Shown: positions 16,178-25,816 of the stretch, piece by piece
Position numbering within the stretch: the stretch's first letter is position 1
Layout of the letters: the number at the start of each line of letters is the position of its first letter
Assembly (NCBI GenBank): GCA_007132585.1
Contig: SLOJ01000043.1
Coordinates: 1 to 38,936, forward strand
Length of the DNA stretch: 38,936 nucleotides
Reading direction: 5' to 3'
Source of the DNA: Bacteroidales bacterium
GTDB taxonomy: Bacteria > Bacteroidota > Bacteroidia > Bacteroidales > UBA7960
Notes under the pieces: generated by a model
Databases searched by the model: none
What the model was told of the DNA's origin: nothing
What the model saw: the letters and a program-made list of their open reading frames with translations, nothing else
Program-made: the position numbers and the translations under genes

Positions 16178-17341
16178 ATGATGATCTTATTTAAAAATTG
16201 TGAGTTGTATGCACCTGAAAAACAGGGAAAAAAAGATATTCTTATTGCAGGGAATAAGATTGTAGCCATCGGCAAAAACCTTGAGTTGCCCAAAGGTACA
16301 GAAGGTAAGGAAATAGATGCCAAAGGGCTTAAAATGATTCCCGGACTTATAGATGCCCATGTGCATATTGCCGGAGCCGGTGGTGAAGGTGGACCTGCAA
16401 GTCGTACTCCTGAATTACATCTTAGTCATATGCTTGAAGCCGGAGTAACAACTGTTGTTGGCTGCCAGGGGACCGATGGCATGACCCGTGGCATTGAATC
16501 AGTATTGATGAAAGCCAAAGGACTGCGACAGGAAGGTGTAAGTGCCTGGATTTATACCGGCTCTTACCAGGTGCCCACCCCTACTTTGCTTGGAGATGTG
16601 GGTAAAGACATTGCTCTTATTGAAGAGGTTATTGGGGCCGGCGAAATAGCTATATCAGATCACAGAAGTTCGTTCCCTTCGGCCCATGAGCTCGTTCGTA
16701 TTGCCCGACATGCAAGGGTTGGAGGTATGCTGGGTGGCAAAGCAGGTATAGTAAATATTCATATGGGTGATGTTCGCAATCCCTTTAAACCACTGTATGA
16801 AGCAGTAGCCATAAGTGATATGAAATTTACCCAGTTTTTGCCCACACATTGTAACCGCAATGAATATATTTTTGAAGATGCAAAAACCTGGGGTAAAAAA
16901 GGCTATGTGGATATTACTGCCAGTTCTTACCCATACTTCCCCGAATTTGAAATCAAGCCGTCTAAAGCCATTGTAAAACTTGTGAAAGCTGGTGTTCCTC
17001 TCGAACACATTACAATGACAAGTGATGGGTGTGGCTCTTTGCCTGATTTTGATGAAAACGGAAGGCTAAAACAACTGGAAATGGGCTACCCAAAATCTAT
17101 TTTCGATGAAATGGTTGATACTGTGGTATCGGAGAAAATGGCCCTGCAGGATGCCCTTAAAGTGGTAACAAGTAATGTAGCTGACATTTTATGGCTTAAG
17201 GAAAAAGGACGTATTGCCGAAGACAAAGATGCCGATGTGGTACTCATTGATGCAAAATATGAGATCGTACATATGACAGCCATGGGCAATTTAATGGTAG
17301 AAGACAAAAAAATGCTCAAAAAAGGTAGTTACGAGAAATAA
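16178..17341 (+). CDS. iadA: isoaspartyl dipeptidase (beta-aspartyl-peptidase), M38 family
   Basis: The 387-residue amidohydrolase removes isoaspartyl residues from dipeptides that arise from protein ageing or cyanophycin. Binuclear metal ligands are visible: HVH (His61, His63), His195 in NIHMGD, His224 in LPTHCNRNE and Asp283 in TSDGCGS. ISDHRSS, VGGMLGGKAG and PTHCNRN also match the E. coli enzyme. The bridging residue is unusual: where E. coli has carbamylated Lys162 just before AISDHRS, this protein has Glu156 (GEIAISDHRS). Glu serves as bridge in some other amidohydrolases, so activity is likely but altered chemistry is possible. Start ATG 16178 or the adjacent ATG 16181. Confidence 0.92.
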   Translation: MMILFKNCELYAPEKQGKKDILIAGNKIVAIGKNLELPKGTEGKEIDAKGLKMIPGLIDAHVHIAGAGGEGGPASRTPELHLSHMLEAGVTTVVGCQGTDGMTRGIESVLMKAKGLRQEGVSAWIYTGSYQVPTPTLLGDVGKDIALIEEVIGAGEIAISDHRSSFPSAHELVRIARHARVGGMLGGKAGIVNIHMGDVRNPFKPLYEAVAISDMKFTQFLPTHCNRNEYIFEDAKTWGKKGYVDITASSYPYFPEFEIKPSKAIVKLVKAGVPLEHITMTSDGCGSLPDFDENGRLKQLEMGYPKSIFDEMVDTVVSEKMALQDALKVVTSNVADILWLKEKGRIAEDKDADVVLIDAKYEIVHMTAMGNLMVEDKKMLKKGSYEK

Positions 17342-17356
17342 TAATTCTTCAGACCT

Positions 17357-17364
17357 TACATTTG
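17357..17364 (+). promoter_or_regulatory. putative -7 box for RNase Z gene
   Basis: TACATTTG matches TAnnTTTG and lies only 10 bases before the ATG at 17375, which would give a very short leader. No clear -33 element; cotranscription with iadA (33-base gap) is the alternative. Confidence 0.35.
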
Positions 17365-17374
17365 CTAATACATT

Positions 17375-18304
17375 ATGCGAAAAAATTTTAAGGTTTATAT
17401 TCTTGGATCATCGGCAGCAACACCCACATCTGCAAGACATACAACGTCTCAGCTTCTGAATTATCACAATAAGTATTTTATGCTCGATTGCTCTGAAGGT
17501 GCACAAAAACAACTTCGGCGTATGCGGTTGCCCATGATGAAGATTGACAATATTTTTATTTCTCATTTACACGGAGATCATTACCTGGGTTTAGCCGGAT
17601 TGTTGTTTTCATATCACCTGCTGGGGCGAACAAAGGCTCTTAATATTTACAGCCCTGAAGGATTACAGGAAATTATTGAACTACAGTTCAAAGTATCTGC
17701 GCATGAACCGGCCTATCCGATAAACTTTCATGTGGTGAAGCAAGGCAGACAATGGGTTTATGAAGATAAAAACATCACAGTTGAAACCATACCGATGATG
17801 CATAAGATACCAACCTATGGTTATCTTTTTAAAGAAAAGCAGGCCTTACGGAATATGCGAAAAGAAGCTATTGATATGTACCAGATTCCTGTAGAACAAA
17901 TCACAAACATTAAATCAGGAGAAGATTTTAAATCTCCGGAGGGCGAAATCATTGCCAATCAGAAGCTAACCCTTGATCCGCTAAATCCAAGGTCTTATGC
18001 ATTTTGTTCTGATACCGGCTATACGGAAGATTATATTGATCAGATTAAAAATGTGGATTTGCTATATCATGAAGCTACTTTTTTACATGACAAGGCAGAT
18101 ATTGCTAAGGAAAAAACACACTGCACTACCATAGAAGCAGCAACCATTGCAAAAAAAGCCGAAGCAAAAAAACTCATGATAGGACACTATTCGGCCCGTT
18201 ATGATGACATGAAACTATTTGATAATGAAGCCAGAAGCGTATTTTCTGAAACAATAATTGCCATTGAAGGAATGTGTGTGGATATTGGCAACAATGAAAA
18301 ATGA
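17375..18304 (+). CDS. rnz: ribonuclease Z
   Basis: The 309-residue metallo-beta-lactamase-fold enzyme matures tRNA 3' ends. It opens with VYILGSSAATPTSARHTTSQ, carries the zinc motif SHLHGDHYLGLAGLL, the later aspartate in FCSDTGYTEDY, and HEATF and IGHYSARY near the C-terminus, which together separate RNase Z from generic MBL hydrolases. Length is normal for the short bacterial form. It ends 10 bases from the convergent lplA stop codon with no visible terminator between them. Confidence 0.95.
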   Translation: MRKNFKVYILGSSAATPTSARHTTSQLLNYHNKYFMLDCSEGAQKQLRRMRLPMMKIDNIFISHLHGDHYLGLAGLLFSYHLLGRTKALNIYSPEGLQEIIELQFKVSAHEPAYPINFHVVKQGRQWVYEDKNITVETIPMMHKIPTYGYLFKEKQALRNMRKEAIDMYQIPVEQITNIKSGEDFKSPEGEIIANQKLTLDPLNPRSYAFCSDTGYTEDYIDQIKNVDLLYHEATFLHDKADIAKEKTHCTTIEAATIAKKAEAKKLMIGHYSARYDDMKLFDNEARSVFSETIIAIEGMCVDIGNNEK

Positions 18305-18314
18305 GAATAGAGCT

Positions 18315-19295
18315 TCAGAAAAATAACATGAGCAATGTCAATGGTTCATTAAGACCATTAAATCCTAAGAAGTTAATTTCTGCCAATAGATCTTCTATCC
18401 TGTCAGGATTGTGCGGATGGTTTTCCAATCCTTTTATGAGCATATGTTTTTCATCAAGTTTTTTTCCGTCAACAAAAACGAGTGCAGTCTCTACCCTGCC
18501 CTTTCTTACTTTCAGTTCAACTGAAATCTCTTTTTCATTTAAATGAATCCGGTTTTTAAACACGTAAACCGGCGACCATCCGAAATTCCATTCCCACTTT
18601 GTATATTTTTCCTCTTTAATACGGTTTATGGATCGTATATCGGCTTGATCAGGAGTATATAATTCAAGATTTGGCCAATGCTGAAAAAACCAGGCTTTCA
18701 GTTTTATCATAAACTCATCCCGTGTAACAGGATATTGAAGAAACCGGCTGATATTTGCCACTTCGCTTCGTATGGATTTCACTGCCTTACTGTCAAAATT
18801 CTCTTCCTTTGCCTTAATAGCTTCATAAAGATGATCGAGATTTGCATCAAAAAGTAAGGTTCCATGGTGCAGGATCTTATCTTTATGAATGTGCTCAGCA
18901 TTGCCCGAAATTTTTAACCCGTTTACACGAAGATCATTCTTACCCTCAAATCTTGCATCAACACCAAGACTTTGTAAAAAATCAATGACGGGTTGAGTAT
19001 GACTTTGAAAATTCACAAGATTATCTTTGTCTGCCTTCTTAATAAAAGTAAAATTTATATTACCCGGATCATGAAACACAGTACCTCCGCCGGATAATCT
19101 TCGAACAACCGGAATATTGTTTTTTCTTATATACTCCAGATTGATCTCTGCAAGTGTATTCTGGTGCTTTCCTACAATTATGGAAGGGTGGCTGCGCCAT
19201 AGCATAACTGCTTCACGATCAAGATGCTTAAATAAGTATTCTTCGGTTGCAATATTGAACCAGGGATCAAGAGAAGTGTTTTCAAAAAATAACAT
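18315..19295 (-). CDS. lplA: lipoate-protein ligase A
   Basis: The 326-residue enzyme attaches lipoate to the lipoyl domains of 2-oxoacid dehydrogenases or glycine cleavage H protein. Motifs include LDPWFNIATEEYL at the start, VVRRLSGGGTVFHDPGNINFTF (cited by RRLSGGGTVFHD) for lipoyl-adenylate binding, and GLKISGNAEHI with the active-site Lys. The C-terminal accessory domain (about 250-326) is present. It is 28 bases downstream of the repeat-protein gene and probably shares its transcript. Confidence 0.95.
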   Translation of the reverse strand: MLFFENTSLDPWFNIATEEYLFKHLDREAVMLWRSHPSIIVGKHQNTLAEINLEYIRKNNIPVVRRLSGGGTVFHDPGNINFTFIKKADKDNLVNFQSHTQPVIDFLQSLGVDARFEGKNDLRVNGLKISGNAEHIHKDKILHHGTLLFDANLDHLYEAIKAKEENFDSKAVKSIRSEVANISRFLQYPVTRDEFMIKLKAWFFQHWPNLELYTPDQADIRSINRIKEEKYTKWEWNFGWSPVYVFKNRIHLNEKEISVELKVRKGRVETALVFVDGKKLDEKHMLIKGLENHPHNPDRIEDLLAEINFLGFNGLNEPLTLLMLFF

Positions 19296-19323
19296 AACAG
19301 GAAACTATTTTATCAACCCATCA

Positions 19324-20157
19324 TCAAAGCACAGCCAACCTGTTATTGATTTTTCTTACGATATAGTGATCTTCAATTTCGGCAAGTAGCTGTTGCAGCA
19401 TATCTTTGTCCTGTATACGTGAAATAGCCCTTTTACGTACTTCAAAATCAGAATCTTTCTTTATGATCTCCATCAATGCATTGGAATCATCCATTTTTTC
19501 CACAGCTTTATTCCGAACATAATAATCGGGATCACCAAAAGCTATTTCTTTTATAATATCGGCATTTTGAACCTTCTCAACGGCCAAAGCTCTCACATAA
19601 TAGTCATCATCATTGCGGGCAATATCTTCCAGTGTTGTCTGGTCATAGATCTTTTTAATAGCATCAGAACGTACATAGAAATCATCATGGGTTTTGGCAA
19701 TATGTGTGAGTATTTCCTGGTTTGATATGGCTTCAACGGCCGATTTCATAATATCGCGATCGGTGATTTCTTTAACCAGACCAAAAAGAACAGCATCATC
19801 ATTAATTTTCGCCAGGGCATCTTTGCAGATATAATAATCTTCCTGGCTTTTTAAAACGATGTGGGCAAGAGTTTTGGGTTCTGTAATCCTTTTTACAGCT
19901 GCAACCCTTACATAGTAATCGCTATCGTTCAGAGCAATCTGCATGAGTACTTCAGGATCTTCAATCTTTTCGGTGGCTGTTTGCCTTACATAATAATCCG
20001 GATCGTTGGCAGCCACTTTTCGTAAAATCTCCTGATCTTCAATTTCTTTTAACGCATCAACCCGGTCGTAATAATCAACAGCATTAAAAACTTTATCAAT
20101 GAGCTCTGCCATTCTTTTTTGAGCGGAGTTTTCATGTTGGTTATTTTCGTTTTCCAT
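19324..20157 (-). CDS. repeat protein built of about nine 26-residue LRV/HEAT-like units
   Basis: The 277-residue protein has no signal peptide and consists almost entirely of tandem 26-residue units (one of 27) after a short polar N-terminus. A typical unit reads DPDYYVRxxAxEKIEDPEVL and ends with an aliphatic-rich helix (MQIALN). Two units (middle, starting QEDYYICKD and ITDRDIMKS) are degenerate. The pattern D-x-D-Y-Y-V-R followed by helix, loop, helix resembles the leucine-rich variant (LRV) and HEAT-like repeats, which form solenoids for protein binding. No catalytic motif is seen. Position directly upstream of lplA suggests cotranscription, but no functional link is known to me. Confidence 0.85.
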   Translation of the reverse strand: MENENNQHENSAQKRMAELIDKVFNAVDYYDRVDALKEIEDQEILRKVAANDPDYYVRQTATEKIEDPEVLMQIALNDSDYYVRVAAVKRITEPKTLAHIVLKSQEDYYICKDALAKINDDAVLFGLVKEITDRDIMKSAVEAISNQEILTHIAKTHDDFYVRSDAIKKIYDQTTLEDIARNDDDYYVRALAVEKVQNADIIKEIAFGDPDYYVRNKAVEKMDDSNALMEIIKKDSDFEVRKRAISRIQDKDMLQQLLAEIEDHYIVRKINNRLAVL

Positions 20158-20340
20158 GGTGAAAGGTTTAAGAAATTCCTAAAGGCATTGTAAATTGGGT
20201 ATTTAATGAACCAAAATCTGGGTTTAAAAATACAGAAAAATTATCAGTTTGCAGAAACCATAAAATAAAAATAAATTCTAAGGCCTGCACTTTTCATAAT
20301 GTATTCCAAATGGGAGCTTCCAAACTAAAAATTATCTCAC

Positions 20341-20348
20341 TATCTTTG
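20341..20348 (+). promoter_or_regulatory. putative -7 box for valS
   Basis: TATCTTTG matches TAnnTTTG and would give a leader of about 95 bases before the valS ATG. No -33 TTG is evident at the usual distance and no T-box or other known riboswitch pattern was recognised in the leader. Confidence 0.4.
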
Positions 20349-20448
20349 CGAGTTGTTTCAGGGACTTATTGCTGCACGAATTTGGTAAATACAGTATTTG
20401 CAAAACCCAAAAAACGAAACTTTTAAATCTGGTAACCGATAATAGAAA

Positions 20449-23085
20449 ATGAAAGAACTTCCCAAGCAGTATTCTCCTGCAAAGATTGAAAATAAGTGGT
20501 ACGCTCACTGGATGGAGAAAGGCTATTTTAATTCAACCCCCGATAACAGAGAACCCTATACAATAACAATCCCACCGCCCAATGTAACCGGTGTTTTGCA
20601 TATGGGTCACATGCTCAACAATACCATACAGGATGTGCTGGTGCGTCGGGCGCGTATGGAAGGAAAGAATGCCTGCTGGGTGCCCGGTACCGATCATGCA
20701 TCTATTGCCACAGAAGCGAAGGTTGTTGCCAAGCTTCGGGAAGAAGGTATTGATAAAAATAAAATTTCACGCGAAGAGTTTCTGGAACATGCATGGGAAT
20801 GGAAAGAGAAGCATGGTGGCATCATCCTGGAACAGCTTAAAAAACTTGGTGCTTCCTGCGACTGGGATCGTACGGCATTTACCATGGATGAATCGCTTTC
20901 GCAATCGGTTATCAAAGTTTTTATCGATTTATATAATAAAGGTTTGGTGTATCGCCGGGTACGTATGGTAAACTGGGACCCGCAAGCACTTACAGCACTC
21001 TCTGATGAAGAGGTAATATACAAAGAACTGAACTCTAAGTTTTATTACCTGCGCTATAAGATAGAGGGTAATGAAAACGAATATGTTACCATTGCTACCA
21101 CACGACCGGAAACTATCCTTGGTGATACTGCCATTTGCGTGCACCCCGAAGATGAGCGTTTTCAACACCTGAAAGGGAAAAAAGCTCTGGTACCGCTCAT
21201 CAACCGACCGATACCTGTCATCTTTGATGAATACGTTGACAGGGAATTTGGTACGGGAGCATTGAAAGTTACTCCTGCTCACGATATCAATGACTATAAC
21301 CTGGGGATTAAGCATAATTTGCCTTCCATTGATATTTTTAACGATAATGGCACTCTTAATGAAAAAGCAGAGATCCATATTAATGAGGACCGCTTTGCAG
21401 TAAGAAAAAAAATCGTAGTAGAACTGGCTGATCAGGGCCATCTTATTAAGGTTGAAGATATAGTAAATAAAGTCGGTTATTCTGAGCGTACCGATGAAGT
21501 AATCGAACCCAAGCTTTCACTCCAGTGGTTCCTGAAAATGGAAGAACTCGCTAAACCGGCGCTGGATGTGGTGATGGATGATACCATAAAGTTCTACCCT
21601 GCGCGTATGAAAAACATTTACCGCCATTGGATGGAAAATGTTCGCGACTGGTGTATCAGCCGCCAGCTTTGGTGGGGACATCGTATACCTGCATATTATC
21701 TGCCCAACGGAGATATCATTGTTGCCGAATCTACCGAAGAAGCCCTTGCCTTAATGAAAGAAAAATATAACGATAAATACACCGAAGCCGATATTAAGCA
21801 GGATGAAGATGTGCTGGATACATGGTTCAGTTCATGGCTTTGGCCAATCTCAGTTTTCGATGGTATAAGACATCCCGATAATAAAGATATCAGGTATTAC
21901 TACCCTACTGACGATATGGTAACGGCACCCGAGATTTTGTTCTTCTGGGTGGCACGTATGATCATGTCCGGACTGGAATACCGCAATGAAATTCCCTTCC
22001 GCAATGTTTACCTGCACGGTATTGTCCGCGACAAGCAGGGACGTAAAATGTCGAAATCACTGGGTAACTCACCCGACCCACTGGCGCTGATCAATCAGTA
22101 TGGTGCCGATGGTGTGCGTGTGGGCATGCTTTTCTCGGCTCCTGCCGGAAATGATTTGTTGTTCGAGGAAAGTTTGTGTGAACAGGGTCGCAATTTCTGT
22201 AATAAAATCTGGAATGCTTTCCGTTTAACTCAAGGCTGGCAGGTTGATAATTCTCTTAAACAACCGCAAAGCAGCAAAGTTGCCATTGAGTGGTTTGAAG
22301 CCAATTTTAACAAAACCCTTGCCCTGATTGAAGACCATTTCTCAAAATATCGCATTGCAGATGCTCTTATGGCAGTTTATAAGTTAGTATGGGATGATTT
22401 CTGCTCATGGTATCTTGAGATGGTGAAACCGGTATATCAGCAGCCCATAGATCAGGTCAGCTTTAATAAAACCGTTGAGATATTTGAAAAGCTGCTGAAA
22501 GTGCTTCATCCTTTTATGCCTTTCATCAGCGAAGAGATATATCAACATCTTCGCCAAGATGACGCTCCTGAGAGTATAATGATCGCTCGTATGCCCAGAC
22601 CCGCAAAATACGATGAAAATATTCTGCGGCAATTTGATTTTGCATCGGAAGTGATCATGGCCATACGCAATCTGCGACAGGAGAAAAATATTGCCAACAG
22701 GGATGCTATTGAGCTCCTGATCCGCAAAAACTACGATGATCAACCTGAAATTACCTTTGATAATGTGGTAATTAAGCTTTGTAACTTGTCGAAACTGGAT
22801 TATGTAGAGCAGAAACCCGAAGGTGCTTTCAATTTCATAATAAAAACCACTGAATTTTATATACCGGTTTCACAGAATATTGATATGGAAGCGGAAATTC
22901 AGAAACTTGAGCAGGAACTCAAGTACCAGAAAGGTTTTCTTACTTCAGTTATGAAAAAACTGGATAATGAGAAGTTTGTAAACAACGCACCCGCCCATGT
23001 TGTAGAAATGGAAATGAAAAAGAAGGCCGATGCCCAGGCAAAAATCAAGGTTATTGAAGATCAATTGAAAACACTAAAAGCCTGA
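20449..23085 (+). CDS. valS: valyl-tRNA synthetase
   Basis: The 878-residue class Ia synthetase has the HIGH-type motif as HMGH in [14 protein letters not shown] (near residue 45-58), the editing (CP1) domain with [18 protein letters not shown], the [14 protein letters not shown] segment, and the KMSKS loop [14 protein letters not shown]. The C-terminal about 65 residues form the coiled-coil arm typical of ValRS ([16 protein letters not shown]). Editing and catalytic parts both look complete. It is a single-gene unit with its own terminator. Confidence 0.99.
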   Translation: MKELPKQYSPAKIENKWYAHWMEKGYFNSTPDNREPYTITIPPPNVTGVLHMGHMLNNTIQDVLVRRARMEGKNACWVPGTDHASIATEAKVVAKLREEGIDKNKISREEFLEHAWEWKEKHGGIILEQLKKLGASCDWDRTAFTMDESLSQSVIKVFIDLYNKGLVYRRVRMVNWDPQALTALSDEEVIYKELNSKFYYLRYKIEGNENEYVTIATTRPETILGDTAICVHPEDERFQHLKGKKALVPLINRPIPVIFDEYVDREFGTGALKVTPAHDINDYNLGIKHNLPSIDIFNDNGTLNEKAEIHINEDRFAVRKKIVVELADQGHLIKVEDIVNKVGYSERTDEVIEPKLSLQWFLKMEELAKPALDVVMDDTIKFYPARMKNIYRHWMENVRDWCISRQLWWGHRIPAYYLPNGDIIVAESTEEALALMKEKYNDKYTEADIKQDEDVLDTWFSSWLWPISVFDGIRHPDNKDIRYYYPTDDMVTAPEILFFWVARMIMSGLEYRNEIPFRNVYLHGIVRDKQGRKMSKSLGNSPDPLALINQYGADGVRVGMLFSAPAGNDLLFEESLCEQGRNFCNKIWNAFRLTQGWQVDNSLKQPQSSKVAIEWFEANFNKTLALIEDHFSKYRIADALMAVYKLVWDDFCSWYLEMVKPVYQQPIDQVSFNKTVEIFEKLLKVLHPFMPFISEEIYQHLRQDDAPESIMIARMPRPAKYDENILRQFDFASEVIMAIRNLRQEKNIANRDAIELLIRKNYDDQPEITFDNVVIKLCNLSKLDYVEQKPEGAFNFIIKTTEFYIPVSQNIDMEAEIQKLEQELKYQKGFLTSVMKKLDNEKFVNNAPAHVVEMEMKKKADAQAKIKVIEDQLKTLKA

Positions 23086-23100
23086 TGCAAGATTTCTTCA

Positions 23101-23143
23101 AAAAAAATGCCTTTGTTTTCTTTATGAAGCCGGGGCATTTTTT
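23101..23143. terminator. bidirectional terminator between valS and the M14 peptidase gene
   Basis: AAAAAATGCC (23102-23111) pairs with GGCATTTTTT (23134-23143) across a 22-base loop. It lies 16 bases after the valS stop and 37 bases from the convergent peptidase gene. Confidence 0.7.
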
Positions 23144-23179
23144 GATTTCCGGAAAAATCCCAAAGTGAAAATACTGAAT

Positions 23180-24913
23180 CTACTTTTTAAGCAATTTCTG
23201 GTTGATTATTTTTTCAGATGTAAAAATTCTCAACAGATAAATTCCACTGCTGATTGATGAAACATCAACAACATCGTATTTTGAAGTATTAGTAAATTCA
23301 GCGATAATCCTCCCTCCTATATCAAGAATTTGAATTTTTTGAACTCCGGTAAGGTTATCAAGATACAATCTGTCTGCTACCGGATTTGGGTAAAACCAGG
23401 TTCCTGAAAAATCGCTGTAACCTATAACCGAAACTTCAGCTCCCAGTTCAATATCCAGGAAAACAGTACTGTAATTTTCGACACTTACACCGGAAATTGT
23501 TTTAACAGGATGATCCGGGGCGTGCACTTCAACATCGTATGTGCCAGCCAGCACCGGGCGACTAAACCCTCCATGCTCCGCACTTGAAAATACCCAGGAA
23601 TTATCAAAATCATGACCTGCCAGTTCAATTCTGGCACGTATCGGATCACCGGTATTGATATCTGTTACTTTACCATGAATTCCATACAGACTCTGCGTGA
23701 GATAATTCATTAATGATCTGTAGTTGTAATCCCAGTGCGCAGGAAGCTGAGAAGTAGGCAATAATTTTACATCTGAAATCTCGAGAGTAAATTCCCTTTG
23801 ACTTACATAGTAATTTGCATAATCCTGGCGGCTGCCGTATATCACGTACCAGTCGCCTCCATGAGTAACACCATCTCCCAATCCGGTCATGTAATCCGAT
23901 GGTGCATTTGCTCTAACTGTATTTACATATTCGTACATTGTAAACTCCCACCAGTCATGATCGGCGTGCAATTTCTGATTTGATTTCCAGGAGTCCCACG
24001 GAAAGTTGACAAGTTCAATACCGCCATGAATATTGGCAGAAAGCACAAAATCGTACTCATTTAGCAACGATACCATTGCCAGGGTTTCCATTTGATAATC
24101 ATGTTCAGGATTTTGCACCGGATTGGGGTAGTTTCTGTTCAAATCAACTCCATTTAAATTGCCACGGGTGGCTCCGTTTACAGAACTGTTATCATAACGA
24201 TATGTACCATCAGGGTTTTCATTGGGGCATATCCAGATTTCCAAATTATCCAGTAAATAAGTTACATGATCATCTTCACCATAATTATTTAGCATATGAT
24301 GTATTAACCTGAGTAGAAGATTAAAACCTGTAGTTTCATCACCATGCATGGTGGAAGTATACATCGATTTGGGCCTTTCATTGGGGTTATTAACATTGGC
24401 AGTTATACGCCCGAAAATAATTTTACGTCCACTGGGCAATGTTTCAATTTCAATATACTGAAAAAGATCAGGAAAAACATCCTCAAACTGCTGCATCATG
24501 CTTTCATAGGCTTCATATGTGGGATAAAAATCCCATGATGAAATGTTTTCCACATCAACAGAAGAAAGCATGTTGTAACTGTTTTTATCATACTTCAGGC
24601 CTGATGGAGTAACCAGTTCATATTCCACACCCAGCTCAAGAAATTCGCGAAAACCCTTTTCATTGGCATAAGAGTAGATATATCCGGAACTCTTATCGAA
24701 AAAATCAATTGAAAGCATCAATGAAAGTTCATTCAGCGATTGCTCAGGCTTAAATCTAAAATAAACTTCTGATCTTTCATTAAGTATTTTCTGAATTTTT
24801 TCAGGGATGCCTGCAGAGAGATAACCATTAATTAATACCAGGAATATGATAACAGTATTTTGCAGATGTTTATTTATTCCTGAATAAAAACCGGGAGAAA
24901 ATCGAGCAAACAT
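23180..24913 (-). CDS. secreted M14 zinc carboxypeptidase with T9SS sorting domain
   Basis: The 577-residue protein has an N-terminal signal segment (about 18-34, NTVIIFLVLINGYLSAG), an M14 catalytic domain with HGDE (His190, Glu193), His296 (NIHGG), the substrate motif DLNRNYP and catalytic Glu378 (FTLEISD). A carboxypeptidase regulatory-like beta-sandwich follows (about 412-485, YGIHGKVTDINTGDPI). The last about 75 residues (FYPNPVADRLYLDNL to IINQKLLKK) are a type A T9SS C-terminal sorting domain. It is therefore a predicted cargo of the system that PorW belongs to, placed outside the cell or on its surface. Its ATG lies 3 bases after dapA stop, so it is probably in the dapA transcript. 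Confidence 0.93.
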   Translation of the reverse strand: MFARFSPGFYSGINKHLQNTVIIFLVLINGYLSAGIPEKIQKILNERSEVYFRFKPEQSLNELSLMLSIDFFDKSSGYIYSYANEKGFREFLELGVEYELVTPSGLKYDKNSYNMLSSVDVENISSWDFYPTYEAYESMMQQFEDVFPDLFQYIEIETLPSGRKIIFGRITANVNNPNERPKSMYTSTMHGDETTGFNLLLRLIHHMLNNYGEDDHVTYLLDNLEIWICPNENPDGTYRYDNSSVNGATRGNLNGVDLNRNYPNPVQNPEHDYQMETLAMVSLLNEYDFVLSANIHGGIELVNFPWDSWKSNQKLHADHDWWEFTMYEYVNTVRANAPSDYMTGLGDGVTHGGDWYVIYGSRQDYANYYVSQREFTLEISDVKLLPTSQLPAHWDYNYRSLMNYLTQSLYGIHGKVTDINTGDPIRARIELAGHDFDNSWVFSSAEHGGFSRPVLAGTYDVEVHAPDHPVKTISGVSVENYSTVFLDIELGAEVSVIGYSDFSGTWFYPNPVADRLYLDNLTGVQKIQILDIGGRIIAEFTNTSKYDVVDVSSISSGIYLLRIFTSEKIINQKLLKK

Positions 24914-24916
24914 AAT

Positions 24917-25816
24917 TTATTCATTGGTAAATGATTCGTTAAGAGCAGAAAGATGGTTAAATACTCCCTTATTTACCTTAACAAGAGGAAGCCGGAGGTT
25001 ATTTTTTGCAAGTCCTTTGATTTCAAGTAATGCTTTTATTCCTGATGGACTGCCATCAGAGTAAATTGCCTCTATAATATCAAAAAGTTTGAAATGAATT
25101 TTCCTGGCTTCTACGTAATTGTTTTTAAGGCAATGCCTTACCATTGTTGAAAATTCATCCGGAAATGCATTGGCAATAACAGAAATAACTCCGTCGCCCC
25201 CAATTGCCATAAAGGGTAAAGTATTTGGGTCTTCGCCAGATATTACGAGAAAATCTTCCGGTTTTCCATTTATGATCCTTGAACTTTGAGCCAGATCACC
25301 TGATGCCTCTTTAATTGCGATTACATTAGGTACTTCATGGGCAATACGTAAAGTGGTTTCAGCATTAATATTGGAAGAAGTACGGCCCGGAACATTATAA
25401 ATAATAACAGGAACAGGACTCTCTGCTGCCACGGCGCGATAATGATTAAATATACCCCGGGGTTGTGGTTTGTTATAATAAGGACTAACTGATAATATAG
25501 CTGAAACGCCGGTAAAATCTGTGTTTTTAATGTCTGTAATAACCTGCCGGGTATTATTTCCACCAATACCAATAACTACGGGCACTCTACCTTCAACGAT
25601 CTCAAGGCCGAAGTTGATTATGGCATTTTTCTCATCTGCATTTAATGTCACCGACTCACCGGTTGTTCCCATAAACACTATGTACTCCACACCACCTTTG
25701 ATCTGATATTCAATAAGCTTTTGAAAAGATTTAAAATCGATACTTCCTTCTCTATGAAATGGTGTAACGATGGCAACACCTGTGCCTCTGAATTTATCAT
25801 TGGTTTTATTGGTCAT
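24917..25816 (-). CDS. dapA: 4-hydroxy-tetrahydrodipicolinate synthase
   Basis: The 299-residue TIM-barrel aldolase condenses pyruvate with aspartate semialdehyde in the lysine/diaminopimelate pathway. The pyruvate-binding loop MGTTGESVTL, the Tyr/Arg motif IIYNVPGRTSSN and the Schiff-base Lys169 in AIKEASGDL are present. GGDGVISVIANAFP is also conserved. Its start overlaps the end of the DUF6913 gene by 11 bases, which indicates translational coupling, and the M14 peptidase follows at once. Confidence 0.98.
   Translation of the reverse strand: MTNKTNDKFRGTGVAIVTPFHREGSIDFKSFQKLIEYQIKGGVEYIVFMGTTGESVTLNADEKNAIINFGLEIVEGRVPVVIGIGGNNTRQVITDIKNTDFTGVSAILSVSPYYNKPQPRGIFNHYRAVAAESPVPVIIYNVPGRTSSNINAETTLRIAHEVPNVIAIKEASGDLAQSSRIINGKPEDFLVISGEDPNTLPFMAIGGDGVISVIANAFPDEFSTMVRHCLKNNYVEARKIHFKLFDIIEAIYSDGSPSGIKALLEIKGLAKNNLRLPLVKVNKGVFNHLSALNESFTNE

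Noticed and set aside
19324-20157. Regular 78-base spacing resembling a CRISPR-type array
   Set aside because: The repeats are protein-level repeats in an open frame and diverge strongly in DNA; there are no unique spacers of constant repeats and no cas genes.
20349-20448. T-box or other amino-acid-responsive leader before valS
   Set aside because: No T-box sequence, specifier stem or terminator/antiterminator pair was seen in the leader.
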